This document shows, piece after piece, positions 55,648 through 63,576 of a stretch of DNA of 63,576 bases. This DNA comes from Pseudomonadota bacterium (GTDB lineage Bacteria; Pseudomonadota; Gammaproteobacteria; Xanthomonadales; Xanthomonadaceae). The stretch is from the NCBI GenBank assembly GCA_018241125.1, contig JAFEEL010000058.1:1-63576 (forward strand). The letters run 5' to 3'. Position 1 is the stretch's first letter; every line of letters starts with the position of its first letter. The translations under genes were made by a program, and so were the position numbers. Under the pieces are notes generated by a model. That model searched no databases and was not told where the DNA came from. It saw only the letters and a program-made list of their open reading frames with translations.

Positions 55648-56739
55648 ATGATCCGTATTGTTGAGTTCCTGATCGCCGTCGTGATCGTGGTGGTGATCTT
55701 CGTCGTGGTCGGCGTGGTGGTGCTGCCCAGCGGCCGACACGTGAGCGAAACGGTCGACACCGGGCGGCCGCTGCCGGTGGTGTACGACCTGTTGTCGGGC
55801 TTCCAGCGCTTCAAGGATTGGTCGCCGTACAAGGGCGCGCAGTTCACTGTTTCGGGTCCGGAAAACGGCGTGGGTGCGCAAGTCGACTACACATCGACCG
55901 ACCCGGTGGTCGGCAGCGGGACTTGGCGCATCGTGAAGGCCGAACCGAACAAGTCGGTCACCATCCAGGTGACCAACCACGACTACGGCACCAACAAGAC
56001 CGTCGTGTTCACCCTGGAGCGCGTCGGCAACATGCGCCAGGCGGTTCGCATCACGCAGAGCTACGACGTCGATTACGGCATGAACCTGTTCGGCCGCTAT
56101 GCCGGTCTGTACGTCACCCGCAGCGTCGGCGACCCGATGAAGGCCAGCTTGAACGTGCTGGGCAACATGCTCGCGTCGATTCCGAAGTTCGATTACACGA
56201 CCTTGCCGGCGCCACCCAAGGTCGTCAAGACCCCGAGCGTGAACTTGCTGATGGCCCCGACCACCGCGAAACGTTCGAACGACGAAGTGCAGTCGGCGAT
56301 GACCACGCAGCAAAAATGGCTGCAACAGGTGATGGAAAAGAATGGCCTGGTCGCCGCCGGACCGCTGCGCGTGATTACCGAGGAGTTCGGCGCCGACACT
56401 TACAAGTTCGATCTGGCGATCCCGGTCAAGAAGGCCGGTGCGGCCGATACGCCCGCCGACGCGCCGGCCCCGCAGCTGGACGTGAAGATCGACCCGGCTG
56501 GGGGCAACCCGGTGAAGTATGTGCAGATGCCGGCCGCCAGCGCGGTGACCGCGGTTTACAAGGGCCATATGGCGGCGTTGCCGGCCACCCGCGACGCGAT
56601 GAAAGCGTGGGCAGTGGTGCACGCGGTCACCCTCGGCGATCATCCCTACGAGTTCTACAACAACGGCATCGCCTCTGCGTTCTCCGACAGCGGCGACTTC
56701 ACCCTGTACTGGCCGCTCAAGACCGGCAACGGCAAGTAA
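55648..56739 (+). CDS. Membrane-anchored SRPBCC (polyketide cyclase-like) protein
   Basis: A 363-residue protein with one N-terminal membrane helix (about 5-27), so the rest is probably periplasmic. Residues about 35-180 form an SRPBCC helix-grip domain (TGRPLPVVYDLLSGFQRFKDWSPYK is the classical opening), a fold that binds hydrophobic ligands. The C-terminal part (about 220-363) resembles a GyrA-inhibitor-like/bacterial effector-binding fold (AASAVTAVYKGHMAALPATRDAM). Ligand unknown. It is followed after 156 bases by an ABC transporter operon in the same direction. Confidence 0.8.
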   Translation: MIRIVEFLIAVVIVVVIFVVVGVVVLPSGRHVSETVDTGRPLPVVYDLLSGFQRFKDWSPYKGAQFTVSGPENGVGAQVDYTSTDPVVGSGTWRIVKAEPNKSVTIQVTNHDYGTNKTVVFTLERVGNMRQAVRITQSYDVDYGMNLFGRYAGLYVTRSVGDPMKASLNVLGNMLASIPKFDYTTLPAPPKVVKTPSVNLLMAPTTAKRSNDEVQSAMTTQQKWLQQVMEKNGLVAAGPLRVITEEFGADTYKFDLAIPVKKAGAADTPADAPAPQLDVKIDPAGGNPVKYVQMPAASAVTAVYKGHMAALPATRDAMKAWAVVHAVTLGDHPYEFYNNGIASAFSDSGDFTLYWPLKTGNGK

Positions 56740-56895
56740 GCGCGCAAGGGCATCGGTAGTGCGGGCGGCGACGCGCATGGGTGCGTCCGGGGGCGCCTTG
56801 CGCACGCGGGCGGAACTTCCAGCGGCCAGGGTGGTCGCAGGCACCAGCCGTGCCGGGCTGTGGCGCACGGCATCTTCCTTCGCGCGCACGATCCC

Positions 56896-57825
56896 ATGAT
56901 CCAGGCCCGGCAACTGAGCAAGCGCTATGGCCGCTTCACCGCGGTCGATGCGATCGACTTCTCGGTAGCGCCGGGCGAAGTGCTGGGTTTTCTCGGCCCC
57001 AATGGCGCCGGCAAATCCACCACCATGCGCATGCTGGCCGGATTCCTGGCACCCAGCGGGGGCAGCGCCAGCGTCTGCGGGCACGACGTGGTGAGCGCCC
57101 CGCTGGCCGCGCGGCGTGCGCTGGGGTATCTGCCGGAAGGTGCACCCAGCTACGGCGAGATGCGGGTTCGCGACTTTCTGGCTTTCGTTGCCGATGCGCA
57201 CGGGCTGGATGCGGCCACGGGCGCGCGCCGCGTCGGCGAAGTCGTTGCCCGGCTGGCGCTGGAGACGGTGCTGGGCCAACGCATCGATACCCTGTCCAAG
57301 GGCTTTCGCCGCCGCGTGGCGCTGGCGGCGGCGATCGTGCACGATCCGCCGGCGTTGCTGCTCGACGAGCCGACCGATGGCCTGGATCCCAACCAGAAAC
57401 ACGACGTGCGCCGGTTGATCCGGCAGATGTCGCGGGATCGTACGATCGTCATTTCCACGCACATCCTCGAAGAAGTGCAGGCGCTGTGCACGCGCGCCAT
57501 CGTGATCGCCCACGGCAAACTGCTGGCCGACGCCACCCCGGCCGAGTTCGAACAGCGCTCGCGCTTTCATGGCGCGGTGTCGTTGCGGGCCGGCGACAGC
57601 GTAGCCGTCCGCGCCGCACTGGAAGGCATGCAGGGCGTGCGCGCGGTGGAGCCGGACGAGAGCGGCGGACGGCTGATCGTGTTCGGCGCCGGTGGCGCGG
57701 AGCTGCTGGCGGCCGTTGGCGAGCGCTTGACCTCGCGTGGCGTGGCGTTTGCGGACGCCCATCTGGAACGGGGCCGATTGGAGGACGTGTTCCGCAGCCT
57801 CACCCTCGGGCAGGGTGCGCGATGA
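56896..57825 (+). CDS. ABC transporter ATP-binding protein (Gld-type export)
   Basis: A 309-residue ABC-2 type ATPase. Walker A is GPNGAGKST, the signature LSKGFRRRVALAAA is a variant (LSKGF instead of LSGGQ), Walker B LLLDEPTDGLDP and the switch histidine STH. The C-terminal ~80 residues are typical of drug/gliding-type exporters. The ATG at 56896 was chosen over a GTG 12 codons upstream. It overlaps the permease gene by 4 bases. The wording is close to GldA-like ATPases. Confidence 0.93.
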   Translation: MIQARQLSKRYGRFTAVDAIDFSVAPGEVLGFLGPNGAGKSTTMRMLAGFLAPSGGSASVCGHDVVSAPLAARRALGYLPEGAPSYGEMRVRDFLAFVADAHGLDAATGARRVGEVVARLALETVLGQRIDTLSKGFRRRVALAAAIVHDPPALLLDEPTDGLDPNQKHDVRRLIRQMSRDRTIVISTHILEEVQALCTRAIVIAHGKLLADATPAEFEQRSRFHGAVSLRAGDSVAVRAALEGMQGVRAVEPDESGGRLIVFGAGGAELLAAVGERLTSRGVAFADAHLERGRLEDVFRSLTLGQGAR

Positions 57826-58556
57826 GCGCGGTGTGGACGGTGTTCCGCCGCGAATGGGGCAGCTATCTGGCCACCCCGGTGGCCTACGTGTTCACCGTGA
57901 TTTTCCTGATGCTGGCGGCAGCGCTGACGTTTTACCTCGGGAATTTCCTCGAACGCGGGCAGGCCGACCTGCAACCGTTCTTCGCCTTCCATCCCTGGCT
58001 GTACCTGTTTCTGGTGCCGGCGCTGGCGATGCGACTGTGGGCCGAGGAGCGCGGCAGCGGCACCATCGAACTGCTGTTGACCCTGCCATTGCCGACCTGG
58101 CAGGCGGTGCTGGGCAAGTTCCTCGCTGCTTGGCTGTATGTCGGCGGAGCGCTCGCGCTGACCTTCCCGATGTGGCTGACGGTGAACTTCCTCGGCCATC
58201 CCGACAACGGCGTGATCTGGGCCGGATACGTGGGCAGTTGGTTGATGGCCGGCGCCTTCCTCGCCGTCGGTGAATGCCTGTCGGCCGCCACGCGCAGTCA
58301 GGTGGTGGCGTTCATCCTCACCGTGGCGATCTGCTTTGTGTTGTTGCTGGCCGGCTACCCGTTGGTGCAGCAGGCGGTCGCCGGCGTTCTGCCGCAGGGC
58401 GTGGCCAATGCGATCGCGCAGTTGAGCTTCCTGAGCCACTTCGATGCCATTTCGCGCGGCCTGCTCGACTTGCGCGACGTGGCGTTCTTCCTGACCACCA
58501 TCGCCGCCTGGCTGCTGGCCTGTGTGTGGGTGGTCGATCGCCGGAAAGGGGACTGA
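57822..58556 (+). CDS. ABC transporter permease (GldF-like)
   Basis: A 244-residue permease with six membrane segments. The opening WTVFRREWGSYLATPVAYVF and the middle LRLWAEERGSGTIELLLTLPLPTWQ-type stretch (here MRLWAEERGSGTIELLLTLP) are typical of GldF-type ABC-2 permeases. With the ATPase upstream and the GldG-like protein 6 bases downstream it forms one transporter. Substrate unknown. Confidence 0.92.
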   Translation: MSAVWTVFRREWGSYLATPVAYVFTVIFLMLAAALTFYLGNFLERGQADLQPFFAFHPWLYLFLVPALAMRLWAEERGSGTIELLLTLPLPTWQAVLGKFLAAWLYVGGALALTFPMWLTVNFLGHPDNGVIWAGYVGSWLMAGAFLAVGECLSAATRSQVVAFILTVAICFVLLLAGYPLVQQAVAGVLPQGVANAIAQLSFLSHFDAISRGLLDLRDVAFFLTTIAAWLLACVWVVDRRKGD

Positions 58557-58562
58557 ACGGCC

Positions 58563-60422
58563 ATGTTGCGACGGCTGCCCCTGTGGTTCTTGCTCAGTAT
58601 GCTGGCGATGGCGTTCGTCGTTTTGGTATTCGCCAGCGGCGCGCTGCTGCGCGGTGCTCGCATCGACCTGACCGCCAACCGGATCTACACGCTCTCGCCG
58701 GGCACCGAGCACATCCTTGCCACCAACAAGGAGCCCATCCGTCTGCAGTTGTTCATCTCCACGACGGCCATGCGCGACCTGCCGGGCCTGCGGTCGTACG
58801 CGCAGCGCGTGCGCGAGTTGATCGAGGAAATGGCCAGCAAGTCGCATGGCACGATCAAGCTGGAGGTCGTGGACCCGCAGCCGTATACCGATGCCGAAGA
58901 CAAGGCCGCGGCAGCCGGGTTGCAAGCGGTGCCGGTGGGCGTCAACGGCACGCAGCTGTATTTCGGGCTGGTGGGAACCAACACCCGCGGTGTGCGCTCG
59001 GTCGACCCGTTTTTCGATCCGGCCAAGGAAGTCTTTCTCGAATACGACATCGCACGCTTGCTGGTTTCCCTCGGCGATGGCCACAAGCCGGTGTTGGCGG
59101 TGCTGTCGGCGCTACCCAGCGGGCCGAGCTTCGATCCTTCCAGCGGGCAGGTGAAGCCCGGTTGGGCCATCGACTCCGAACTGTCGAAGGCGTACGAACT
59201 GCGTCGCCTGCAGCCCAATCCGACCTCCATCGGCAGCGACGTCGATCTGTTGATCCTGATCCACCCGAAGGATTTGCCGGACGACACCTTGTATGCCATC
59301 GACCAGTTCGTGCTGCGCGGCGGACGCTTGCTGGCCTTCGTCGATCCGGACGCGGAGACCGACCCGCTCGGGCAAAATCCGCCGCGCGTGGGGGCCGACG
59401 GGGTGCTGACGCCGAGTGTGTCGTCCACTCTGGGCAAGGTGTTCAAGGCCTGGGGCATCGAGTTCGACACCCGCAACGTCGTGCGCGACCCGCGCAACGC
59501 CCTGCAGATTCGCAGTGAGGCCAGCGGTCAGATCCAGCCGAACCCGGTTGCCCTGGGGCTTTCGCGCGACAACCTCAATCAGGGCGATGTGGTGACCGCA
59601 CAGTTGGACTCGCTGAACTTTTCGACGGCCGGCGCGCTCGCACTCGCGGCCGGAAGCCCGTTGGCGATGGAGCCGCTGGCATCAAGTTCGCCCGACGCCG
59701 ATACCGTCAGCACCGACCGCGTCCGCCTGCAAGCCGATACGCGGCAACTGGCCGAAGGTTACAAGCCGGGGGGGCGGCCGTTGGTGCTGGCCGCGCGCTT
59801 CACGGGCAAACCGGCCAGCGCTTTCCCGGATCGCCACGACCCGAGCCATATCGCCGTTGCCAAAGCGCCGGTGAACGTGATCGTGGTCGCCGACACCGAC
59901 GTGCTCACCGATCGGATGTGGGTGCGTGCACAGGATTTCTTCGGTCGTCGCCTGCTCGATCCGTTCGCGCGCAACGGCGATTTCGTCGCCAACGCGGTGG
60001 ACAATCTGGCCGGCACGCCGGATCTGATCGGGCTGCGCGCGCGCGAGGGCTTCGCGCGGCCGTTCACGCGTATCCAGAAGATGCAGCAGCGTGCCGACCA
60101 GAGCCTGCGCGGGCAACAGGACGAACTGATGGTGCGCCTGAAGTCGATGGAGGAGCGGCTTGCGGCGCTGCAGGCGGCCAAATCGGGGCAAGGCGGGTTG
60201 TCGAGCGATGCCAGCCAGAAGGTCGAGATCGAGCAGTTCCAGCGCCAGCGCCAGCGCATCCGTACCCAGTTGCGCGACGTGCAACACCAGCTCAATGCCA
60301 AGGTCGAGCGCTTGGCGATGCGTTTGAAGCTGATCGACATCCTCGGCGTGCCGGCGATTCTCACCGTGATCGTGTTGCTGGTCGCGTGGTGGCGACGGCG
60401 CGCACGCCCGAATGCGAGCTGA
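58563..60422 (+). CDS. GldG-like ABC transporter accessory protein
   Basis: A 619-residue protein with one membrane helix at each end (about 8-28 and 588-608) and a large periplasmic region. The N-terminal NRIYTLSPGTEHILATNKEPIRL matches the GldG/DUF7088 domain; the centre has a Rossmann-like ABC-type sugar-binding fold (KPVLAVLSALPSGPS, FVLRGGRLLAFVDPDAE); a coiled coil occupies about 515-585. In related operons a DUF4340 protein follows; none is present here. Together with the upstream ATPase and permease it is probably an exporter acting on the cell envelope. Confidence 0.92.
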   Translation: MLRRLPLWFLLSMLAMAFVVLVFASGALLRGARIDLTANRIYTLSPGTEHILATNKEPIRLQLFISTTAMRDLPGLRSYAQRVRELIEEMASKSHGTIKLEVVDPQPYTDAEDKAAAAGLQAVPVGVNGTQLYFGLVGTNTRGVRSVDPFFDPAKEVFLEYDIARLLVSLGDGHKPVLAVLSALPSGPSFDPSSGQVKPGWAIDSELSKAYELRRLQPNPTSIGSDVDLLILIHPKDLPDDTLYAIDQFVLRGGRLLAFVDPDAETDPLGQNPPRVGADGVLTPSVSSTLGKVFKAWGIEFDTRNVVRDPRNALQIRSEASGQIQPNPVALGLSRDNLNQGDVVTAQLDSLNFSTAGALALAAGSPLAMEPLASSSPDADTVSTDRVRLQADTRQLAEGYKPGGRPLVLAARFTGKPASAFPDRHDPSHIAVAKAPVNVIVVADTDVLTDRMWVRAQDFFGRRLLDPFARNGDFVANAVDNLAGTPDLIGLRAREGFARPFTRIQKMQQRADQSLRGQQDELMVRLKSMEERLAALQAAKSGQGGLSSDASQKVEIEQFQRQRQRIRTQLRDVQHQLNAKVERLAMRLKLIDILGVPAILTVIVLLVAWWRRRARPNAS

Positions 60423-60438
60423 TCGCGAGGGGACGGCA

Positions 60439-61164
60439 GTGACACGGATCGCCCGTGGCTTCGATCTGGATGCGGCGCACGCCCACCTGCGCAAGGCCGA
60501 CCGCGCGTTGGCGCGCTGGCTGCGCCGGCTCGAGCCGATCGGCCCGCAGCCACGCTGGCGGCAGCGCTTCGACGTGACCGACGCGCTGGCGCGGGCGATC
60601 TTGTTCCAGCAGTTGTCCGGCAAGGCCGCCGCGACCATCGTCGGTCGGGTCGAGGTCGCGACCGCCTCCAAGCTGCTGCATGCCGATTCGTTCGCGCGCG
60701 TGGATGATGCCACCTTGCGTAGTTGCGGCGTGTCGGGGAACAAGACGCTGGCCTTGCGCGACTTGTCGGCGCGCGCCACGCGCGGGGAGATCCCCGGCCT
60801 GCAACAGATGGCGGCCATGACCGATGCGCAGATTATCGCCGCGTTGTCGGCGGTGCGCGGCATCGGGCCGTGGACGGTGCAGATGATGCTGATGTTCCGT
60901 CTCGGCCGCCCGGACGTGCTGCCGGTCGATGATCTGGGCATCCGCAAAGGCGCGCAGATCGTGGATGGTCTGCAGGCCATGCCGACGCCAAAGCAGTTGC
61001 TTGCCCGCGGCGCGGCGTGGGCACCGTTCCGCACACTGGCGAGCTTGTACCTGTGGCGGATCGTCGATACCGGCGACCCCGCCGATGCGGCCAAGCTGAT
61101 TTCCGCGAACGGGCGAGCGGCCGTGGCCAAGCAGAAAAAACCGGTTCCACGCTCGCAGGGGTGA
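60439..61164 (+). CDS. DNA-3-methyladenine glycosylase, AlkA-like
   Basis: A 241-residue HhH-GPD glycosylase that removes alkylated purines. The helix-hairpin-helix reads LSAVRGIGPWTVQMMLMF and the catalytic aspartate is in LPVDDLGIRKG, both as in AlkA-type enzymes without the N-terminal AlkA domain. A GAGGGG ribosome site points to the GTG at 60439 (residues MTRIARG), although an ATG at 60412 overlapping gldG is possible. It is probably co-transcribed with the Gld-like operon, though unrelated in function. Confidence 0.9.
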   Translation: MTRIARGFDLDAAHAHLRKADRALARWLRRLEPIGPQPRWRQRFDVTDALARAILFQQLSGKAAATIVGRVEVATASKLLHADSFARVDDATLRSCGVSGNKTLALRDLSARATRGEIPGLQQMAAMTDAQIIAALSAVRGIGPWTVQMMLMFRLGRPDVLPVDDLGIRKGAQIVDGLQAMPTPKQLLARGAAWAPFRTLASLYLWRIVDTGDPADAAKLISANGRAAVAKQKKPVPRSQG

Positions 61165-61191
61165 CGCGCGCCAGCGCGCGCGTGGCCGGAT

Positions 61192-61968
61192 TCAGCGACC
61201 CGCGTATGCCCAGTGCCACGGCTCGTAGACGATGCCGTGCGGATTGTCGCGTGGATAGCTCATCGCGAAACCGAAAGCGCCAGCGTGGCGTTGCAACCAC
61301 GCGAAAGCCGGGGAGTTATCAAAGGATTCCTCCGCCGGCGGCTGCCCCGGCGTGCCGATGTCCAGCGCGCGACCGGAGTGGTGCTCGCTGTAACCGGGCG
61401 GGGTGTTGACGGTGAGGATTTGCGCGATGGTCTGTCCGCGCGCGAGCTTGCGCTGGAAGATGCCCAGTTGATAGGCGTGGCTGCGGTAGCCGGAGATGGC
61501 GTCCAGCGACACGTCATCGGCGCGCGCGGCCGCGCGCATGCGCAGCCACGCGCGTGCGGCCGGCGCCAGCAGCCACAGCGGGCGGCGATAGCGATCGCGC
61601 CCGGCATAGGCCAACTCCGCCGGCTCGGCGATGGGCGCAAGGCCATGCACGGCGCCGTAATCTGCCGGAATCTCCAGCGCGCGCAATGGGCCGCCATGCG
61701 TCGTGATCGAAACGTCCTGTCCGCAGTCGCGGGCGATGGCGTCCAGCGCCGCGCCGATTCCGGTGTCGGTGCGTAGCGTCGCCGCGTCCAGCGAGCGCAC
61801 GCTGTGGCCGGCGACGGCGGCCAGAAAGCGACCATCGAGCTTGCGCCGCAATAGCCACTCCGACTGCGCCAGGGTGCGTGCGGTGGCGTTGCCGCGCGCC
61901 TTCGCCAGCCATGCGGGCACGGCTTCCACGAGCGGCGTATTGAGCAGGCGCTGGCTGGGCGATTTCAT
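61192..61968 (-). CDS. VanY-type D-alanyl-D-alanine carboxypeptidase (M15B)
   Basis: A 258-residue M15 zinc peptidase. The C-terminal ~140 residues have ISGYRSHAYQLGIF, the zinc segment GYSEHHSGRALDIG and the last ligand region YEPWHWAYAGR. The N-terminal ~100 residues are an unusual extra domain with no recognised family. No signal peptide is seen, so the cellular location is unclear. It would cut D-Ala-D-Ala or D-Ala-D-Lac ends from peptidoglycan precursors or recycle peptides. Confidence 0.85.
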   Translation of the reverse strand: MKSPSQRLLNTPLVEAVPAWLAKARGNATARTLAQSEWLLRRKLDGRFLAAVAGHSVRSLDAATLRTDTGIGAALDAIARDCGQDVSITTHGGPLRALEIPADYGAVHGLAPIAEPAELAYAGRDRYRRPLWLLAPAARAWLRMRAAARADDVSLDAISGYRSHAYQLGIFQRKLARGQTIAQILTVNTPPGYSEHHSGRALDIGTPGQPPAEESFDNSPAFAWLQRHAGAFGFAMSYPRDNPHGIVYEPWHWAYAGR

Positions 61969-62028
61969 GCCGACAGCTTAGCGCCCGCTCGCGCGGCGGT
62001 CATCGGCCGTGCGCCCGATACGCAGGCA

Positions 62029-63366
62029 TCAATGCGCCTCGATCCAAGCGGCGATGTCGCTGGCGACCTGCGCATCCACATGCGCCGGATGGGTGTATTC
62101 AGCCAGCGAACTGGGCCCCGTGCCGGCGACGAACAGGTGGTTGAGCGCCGGGTAGTCGTGGAAGCTGGCGCGCGGATCGTGGACGAACGCCGCGTGCCAG
62201 CGTTGCCAGTCCGGCGCGGTGACCTGGAAGTCGCGCCCGCCTTGCAGGATCAGCAGCGGTTGCTTGATTTTCCCGGCCACGGCCACGTCGTCGTAGTCCT
62301 TCAGGCTGAGCCAATAGCTGGCAGGCAGGTCGAGCAGAAACTTCTGCGTCGGCGGTGTTTGCGAGTCGATCTTCTTCACCGCCGCCACAGCGGACTTGAG
62401 CTGGTCGAGCTGGTGTTGCGTGGTCGCACTGATGGGGCCAGCCTGATGGGCCATGTATTCGTTTTGCTCGACGAGGATGCCCTCCAGATGCCGCGCTGGC
62501 GCGGCCAGCAACACGATGCCCTTGACCTCGTCGCCGGCCTTCTGCGCGATGCGCGGGGCCATCATCGCACCCTGGCTGTGGCCGATGACGTAGATGCGCT
62601 TTGCATCGATGTCGGGCTGAGTGCGCAGCCACGCCACCGCCGCCACCGCGTCGTCGGTGGTTTCGTCGTCGATGGTGAACGCGCCAGTGAACTCATCCGG
62701 ATGCGCCTTGGTGCGCTTGTCGTAGCGCAGGCTGGCGATGCCGTGGTCGGCTAGATCCTGCGCAAGATCGGCGAACACGCGCACGCCGCCGACGCTCTCG
62801 TCGCGATCGTTCGGGCCCGAGCCGTGCACGAACACCACCGCCGGGAATGGGCCTTTGCCTTGCGGCAACAACAGCGTGCCGGGCAGCGTACTGCGTCCGG
62901 GCGGCGCGAACGACATGTCATGCGAACGCAGGTCGCTGCGGGTGGCCGCAGGCGGTGGCGGTGCCGGTTTGATGAAGAAGCCGGCGATCTTGCCGTCGGC
63001 ATCGATGGCGATGCTGGCCTGCAATTGCCCGCGTTCGAAAAGCAGCGGGATCACGACCACCGTCGTGCCGTCGGTCGATTGCACCTGCGGCTTGCCGCGG
63101 TCTGCGAACCTGCCGAACTGCAACGGCAGCTGCGTCCAGATCGCCTTGAGCTCGGCAGGGCTGACGGCCTGCGCCATTTTTTCCGAGAAACGCGAGTGCA
63201 GGGCCTCGAAGCGACCGTAGTCCATGTCGTCGAGCACTGCGGTGGCGGCGGCGATCGGATCCTGCTTCAGCGCCGCCGGCGCGGTGGTGGCAGCACGCGC
63301 ATCCGTGGGCTGCCATGCGGCACCAGCCAGCAGCACGGCCAGCGCGATGGATTTGAGCATGGGCAT
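62029..63366 (-). CDS. Exported alpha/beta hydrolase with DUF3887 domain
   Basis: A 445-residue protein with a signal peptide (about 1-25, ARAATT). Residues about 35-125 resemble DUF3887, a small domain with a cystatin-like fold; the hydrolase domain (about 155-445) has the oxyanion VFVHGSGPNDRDE, the nucleophile IGHSQGAMMAP, the aspartate in LILQGGRDFQV and the histidine PALNHLFVAG. Such proteins are likely esterases or peptidases of the periplasm. The start at MPMLKSIAL is preferred over an upstream ATG, for the signal peptide. Confidence 0.9.
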   Translation of the reverse strand: MPMLKSIALAVLLAGAAWQPTDARAATTAPAALKQDPIAAATAVLDDMDYGRFEALHSRFSEKMAQAVSPAELKAIWTQLPLQFGRFADRGKPQVQSTDGTTVVVIPLLFERGQLQASIAIDADGKIAGFFIKPAPPPPAATRSDLRSHDMSFAPPGRSTLPGTLLLPQGKGPFPAVVFVHGSGPNDRDESVGGVRVFADLAQDLADHGIASLRYDKRTKAHPDEFTGAFTIDDETTDDAVAAVAWLRTQPDIDAKRIYVIGHSQGAMMAPRIAQKAGDEVKGIVLLAAPARHLEGILVEQNEYMAHQAGPISATTQHQLDQLKSAVAAVKKIDSQTPPTQKFLLDLPASYWLSLKDYDDVAVAGKIKQPLLILQGGRDFQVTAPDWQRWHAAFVHDPRASFHDYPALNHLFVAGTGPSSLAEYTHPAHVDAQVASDIAAWIEAH

Positions 63367-63459
63367 GATGGGACTCCGTGGAAAGATGGGAAAGTGGGTA
63401 GCGGCGCGGCCGCGCCGCGTTCGCGCAATACCACCGGCGCCGGTCATTCGGGGGCGGAT

Positions 63460-63576
63460 TCAACTTTGAAGTGCAACGTGGTCGTAGTTGAAGAATACCT
63501 CAGCTGGCGTCAAGTAGCCCAGACGTTTGCGTGGTCGATTGTTTAGCTTGTCCTCCACTGCTTGCAGCTCTTGTGC
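63460..63576 (-). CDS. IS30-family transposase, C-terminal end (cut by window edge)
   Basis: The last 38 residues of a transposase that continues beyond the window. ELQAVEDKLNNRPRKRLGYL and then TPAEVFF are the C-terminal signature of IS30-type DDE transposases, in which the catalytic glutamate lies a little upstream. It ends with TGA 93 bases upstream of the hydrolase gene start. The right part of the element, including the other inverted end, is outside the window. Confidence 0.85.
   Translation of the reverse strand, partial: AQELQAVEDKLNNRPRKRLGYLTPAEVFFNYDHVALQS

Noticed and set aside
55462-57762. 766-codon minus-strand frame opposite the SRPBCC and ABC ATPase genes
   Set aside because: Antisense shadow of two supported genes.

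Overview
The window is about 63.6 kb of high-GC, gene-dense chromosome from a gammaproteobacterium of the order Lysobacterales (Xanthomonadales). The main pointers are the LexA operator TTAGTAGTATTACTACTAA in front of lexA, which is the Xanthomonas/Xylella type, the order lexA-recA-recX-alaS-csrA-tRNA-Ser, the min operon led by a GNAT gene, and a surE-pcm-yqaA-nlpD string. Genus cannot be fixed from the sequence alone. Most genes are housekeeping; the unusual material sits between genes and at three small insertions.

Layout. 1-5.5 kb (mostly minus): glutathione S-transferase, cysteine synthase, RNase T, then echA, a shortened rnfC, rnfD and nth in one run. 5.6-9.6 kb: FKBP isomerase, DUF1289-Nudix fusion, rhodanese, enoyl-CoA isomerase, copper chaperone. 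9.8-16.4 kb: thioesterase, dihaem cytochrome c, AmpD-type amidase, RlmKL, lipid-type methyltransferase. 16.4-24.2 kb: M20 hydrolase, surE-pcm-yqaA-nlpD, DUF4850, Mth938-like, TraB/GumN, YhbY. 24.5-28.4 kb: rlmE-ftsH-folP. 28.5-34.7 kb: cfa, then miaA-hfq-hflX-hflK-hflC-DUF2065. 34.8-42.2 kb: the SOS block lexA-recA-(HNH nuclease + unknown)-recX, then alaS, csrA and tRNA-Ser. 43-46.3 kb: three tRNAs, a WecA-type transferase, tRNA-Val and a 1.2 kb mini-island. 46.4-50.4 kb: wax ester synthase/DGAT, GH44 glucanase, a HExxH protein. 50.6-53.3 kb: GNAT-minC-minD-minE. 53.6-60.4 kb: a NarL-type two-component pair and a Gld-like ABC export operon. 60.4-63.6 kb: AlkA-type glycosylase, M15 peptidase, alpha/beta hydrolase and the 3' end of an IS30-family transposase cut by the window edge.

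Genes that work together: RlmKL, RlmE, YhbY, MiaA and HflX act on ribosomes and tRNA; Hfq and CsrA are global post-transcriptional regulators; FtsH with HflK/HflC forms the membrane protease complex; LexA, RecA and RecX form the SOS core; MinC, MinD and MinE place the division septum; the ABC ATPase, permease and GldG-like protein form one transporter.

Most notable: (1) a 41 bp duplication of the tRNA-Val 3' end flanks a TTG-started toxin-antitoxin pair with an operator-like palindrome, a 50-residue Cys-rich protein and an integrase remnant; (2) tRNA-Ser is followed by tandem units that each repeat its 3' end, as in the E. coli tyrT/rtT arrangement; (3) lexA appears to make a leaderless mRNA with its -10 box inside the operator; (4) a lower-GC HNH nuclease and an unrecognised partner are inserted, with overlapping reading frames, between recA and recX; (5) intergenic tandem repeats at six places share a 7 bp period although their words differ; (6) three copies of a ~158 bp MITE-like element end at genes, two of them supplying the stop codon; (7) MinD carries a ~55-residue N-terminal extension; (8) a reduced Rnf remnant remains beside nth.
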